From: JBFFXF01 sp041569895
GTDB taxonomy: Bacteria; Planctomycetota; UBA8108; JACQVS01
Length of the DNA stretch: 15,520 nucleotides
Reading direction: 5' to 3'
Assembly (NCBI GenBank): GCA_041569895.1
Contig: JBFFXF010000171.1
Span: 1 to 15,520 of the forward strand
Below, piece after piece: positions 14,295 to 15,520 of this stretch; the first letter of the stretch is position 1, and each line of letters starts with the position of its first letter. The position numbers were made by a program, and so were the translations under genes. Below the pieces are notes generated by a model that was not told the DNA's origin, made no database searches, and saw only the letters and a program-made list of their open reading frames with translations.

Positions 14295-14480
14295 GAGTCC
14301 GATGCCGAGATCCGATACCGAGACCGATACCGATACCGACTCCGATTCCGAGATCCGAGACCCGATTCCGATGACCGAGGCCGAGACCGACACAGGGGTC
14401 CGAGACGACCCTTTCCCAATCTGCGGAATCTGCGTAATCTGCGGACCGTTCCCCTCTCCACTCTGCGGAATCTGCGGACC
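14295..14480 (-). repeat. Composite intergenic repeat element, copy 2 (inverted relative to copy 1)
   Basis: On the minus strand this element begins about 30 bases after the stop of the HEAT-repeat gene. It has the same two-part build as copy 1. The 9-base-period CGCAGATT tract is seen on the plus strand as AATCTG at 14418, 14427, 14436 and 14469, plus ACTCTG at 14460. The TCGGNN hexamer tract covers about 14295-14390. Two shared blocks (14368-14395 and 14336-14359) match copy 1 in order. The 9-base tract is longer here and contains an internal duplication of the CTGCGGACCGT unit (14440 and 14473 regions). The remaining intergenic sequence (14172-14294) holds the G-tract repeat and the kelch promoter region; I see no gene in it. 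Confidence 0.8.
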
Positions 14481-14511
14481 GTCCCCTTCCCCGTCGGCGC
14501 ACCCGCGAAGT

Positions 14512-15520
14512 TCAGCGGGCGTCCGGATCCCGCCACGCTGCCGGGACGTCGCCCTGTGATCGCCACCAGCGGATCCACGGGCCGGGGCGGTCGCCGAGGT
14601 TTCGGCCGGTGATGCGTCGCAGCGCTCGTGCGGCGTCGCGGCGCAGGTCGGTGTCGGAGAGGGCGTCGACGAGCACCTCGACCGCGGGGCGGTGGCGGGC
14701 GGAGCCGAGCGCGTGGATGCAGCTTCGCTTCATCGCCGGGGTCGAGCACTGCCGGTATGCGGCCAGCAGGGCGTTGCCGCCGGCCTCGCCGGCGTTCGCC
14801 ATGCCTCCGAGCGCGGCTGCCCGGATGTGGTCGTCCCGGCTCGTGGTGAAGGCCCGCTGGAAGACGCCGAGGTTCTCCGGGTTCTTGAAGAGAGCGAGGT
14901 AGGCGAGGAGGCTCGCCTTCACCTCGGTGGAGCGCACGCCGTCGATCTCGCCGGCGACCATCGACTCGAGCTCGCCGTGGACGAGCCCGGGCGGCGGCGC
15001 GATCCGTCGCAGGGTCGCTCTCGCGAGGCGGCCGGTCTCGCCGCGGCCACGGTCCGCGATCTGGATCAGGCGCCGGACCGTGTCGGCGCGACCGGAGTTT
15101 CCGGCGCCGACGAGGGCGGCGACGTTTTCCTGGCGGACGCCGATGTCGAGCAGGAGACGCGCCGACTCCTCGCTGCCGAGGTCACCGAGGGCGTTGACGA
15201 GTGACGGGGGGCAGGGATCGGATCTCCGCGCCAGCTCGAGGATCGCCCCGGCGACCTCGGGCTCCGTCCTGGCGACTTCGACCGCGATCGGCAGGATCGC
15301 CTGGACGAACGAGAGGCTGCGGGCCTGACGGATCGCGCTCGCCAGCGTCTCCGCCCGGGTGCTCTCGGAGCCGTGCCGGAAGGCATGACGGCCGTCCGGA
15401 TCGAACACCAGCTTGACCCGCAGCAGGAGGACGTTCTTCTGCTCGAGGAGCTGGCTGTGCTGCAGCTCGAGTCTGCGGACGGCGAGCGGCGGGGGTCTCT
15501 CGAGCTTCTGGTCCTGGTCC
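14512..15520 (-). CDS. HEAT-repeat protein, C-terminal part (5' end outside the window)
   Basis: The minus-strand frame stays open from the stop at 14512 to the window edge, giving at least 335 residues with no convincing internal start. The GTG at 15408 has no Shine-Dalgarno, and sensible protein continues upstream of it. The visible part is a chain of helix pairs with HEAT/PBS-lyase-like features: LVNALGDLGSEESARLLLDIG, AAALGGMANAGEAGGNALLAAY, CIHALGSARHRPAVEVLVDALSDTD. It closes with DAARALRRITGRNLG and a Trp-rich segment GPWIRWWRSQGDVPAAW; this ITGR..G...W..WW ending is familiar from planctomycete HEAT proteins. HEAT arrays are protein-interaction scaffolds; no catalytic residues are seen. 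The N-terminal region, which would tell whether it is secreted, is missing. It is co-directional with the kelch gene, separated by a 340-base repeat-bearing gap, so an operon is uncertain. Confidence 0.8.
   Translation of the reverse strand, partial: DQDQKLERPPPLAVRRLELQHSQLLEQKNVLLLRVKLVFDPDGRHAFRHGSESTRAETLASAIRQARSLSFVQAILPIAVEVARTEPEVAGAILELARRSDPCPPSLVNALGDLGSEESARLLLDIGVRQENVAALVGAGNSGRADTVRRLIQIADRGRGETGRLARATLRRIAPPPGLVHGELESMVAGEIDGVRSTEVKASLLAYLALFKNPENLGVFQRAFTTSRDDHIRAAALGGMANAGEAGGNALLAAYRQCSTPAMKRSCIHALGSARHRPAVEVLVDALSDTDLRRDAARALRRITGRNLGDRPGPWIRWWRSQGDVPAAWRDPDAR

Noticed and set aside
15408..15408. GTG at 15408 as the true start of the HEAT-repeat gene
   Set aside because: The frame remains open with plausible helical protein sequence to the window edge and no Shine-Dalgarno precedes the GTG, so the gene is treated as truncated by the window.

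Overview
The window is about 15.5 kb of very GC-rich bacterial DNA (roughly 70% G+C by eye). The protein families point to a member of the Planctomycetota or a close PVC relative: a beta-propeller/HEAT/cytochrome c protein of the 'PVC-type haem-binding' kind, a tandem DUF1080 (3-keto-disaccharide hydrolase family) protein, a PhoD-like phosphatase/phosphodiesterase with a planctomycete-style insert, and a secreted protein ending in dockerin-like EF-hand repeats. This placement is inference from gene content; no rRNA or other marker gene is present.

Layout. (1) 1-80: a short G-rich hexamer tract and a TATAAT box. (2) 81-2878, plus strand: an SLC13/DASS anion transporter overlapping by 4 bp with an Nramp-related transporter that lacks the usual metal-binding DPGN motif. 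(3) 2889-6392, minus strand, convergent with the transporters: a 1167-residue secreted protein with a beta-propeller, HEAT-like repeats and a mono-haem cytochrome c, fused in frame to a complete nitrilase-superfamily (carbon-nitrogen hydrolase) domain. (4) 6393-6493: a compact divergent promoter region. (5) 6494-9774, plus strand: the tandem DUF1080 protein followed by the PhoD-like enzyme. (6) 9775-10144: intergenic DNA holding copy 1 of a repeat element. (7) 10145-12235, plus strand: a secreted protein with a His-Gly/Ser-Cys pair that looks like a clan CD (caspase/gingipain-like) cysteine peptidase, then two IPT/TIG domains and a dockerin-like tail. (8) 12267-14171, minus strand: a secreted kelch-propeller plus fibronectin III protein. 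(9) 14172-14511: copy 2 of the repeat element, inverted, and a second G-rich hexamer tract. (10) 14512-15520, minus strand: the C-terminal part of a HEAT-repeat protein that runs off the window.

How the genes may work together (inference). Five of the seven complete genes encode exported proteins, and the other two are membrane transporters, so this is a cell-surface and nutrient-acquisition region. The divergent pair 2889-6392 / 6494-7831 fits oxidation of a sugar or related compound by an electron-transferring propeller/cytochrome protein, with cleavage of keto-sugars by the DUF1080 protein. PhoD would release phosphate from esters.

The points most worth a second look are the cytochrome-nitrilase fusion, the candidate clan CD peptidase, and the composite intergenic repeat, whose two copies each follow the 3' end of a gene in that gene's orientation.
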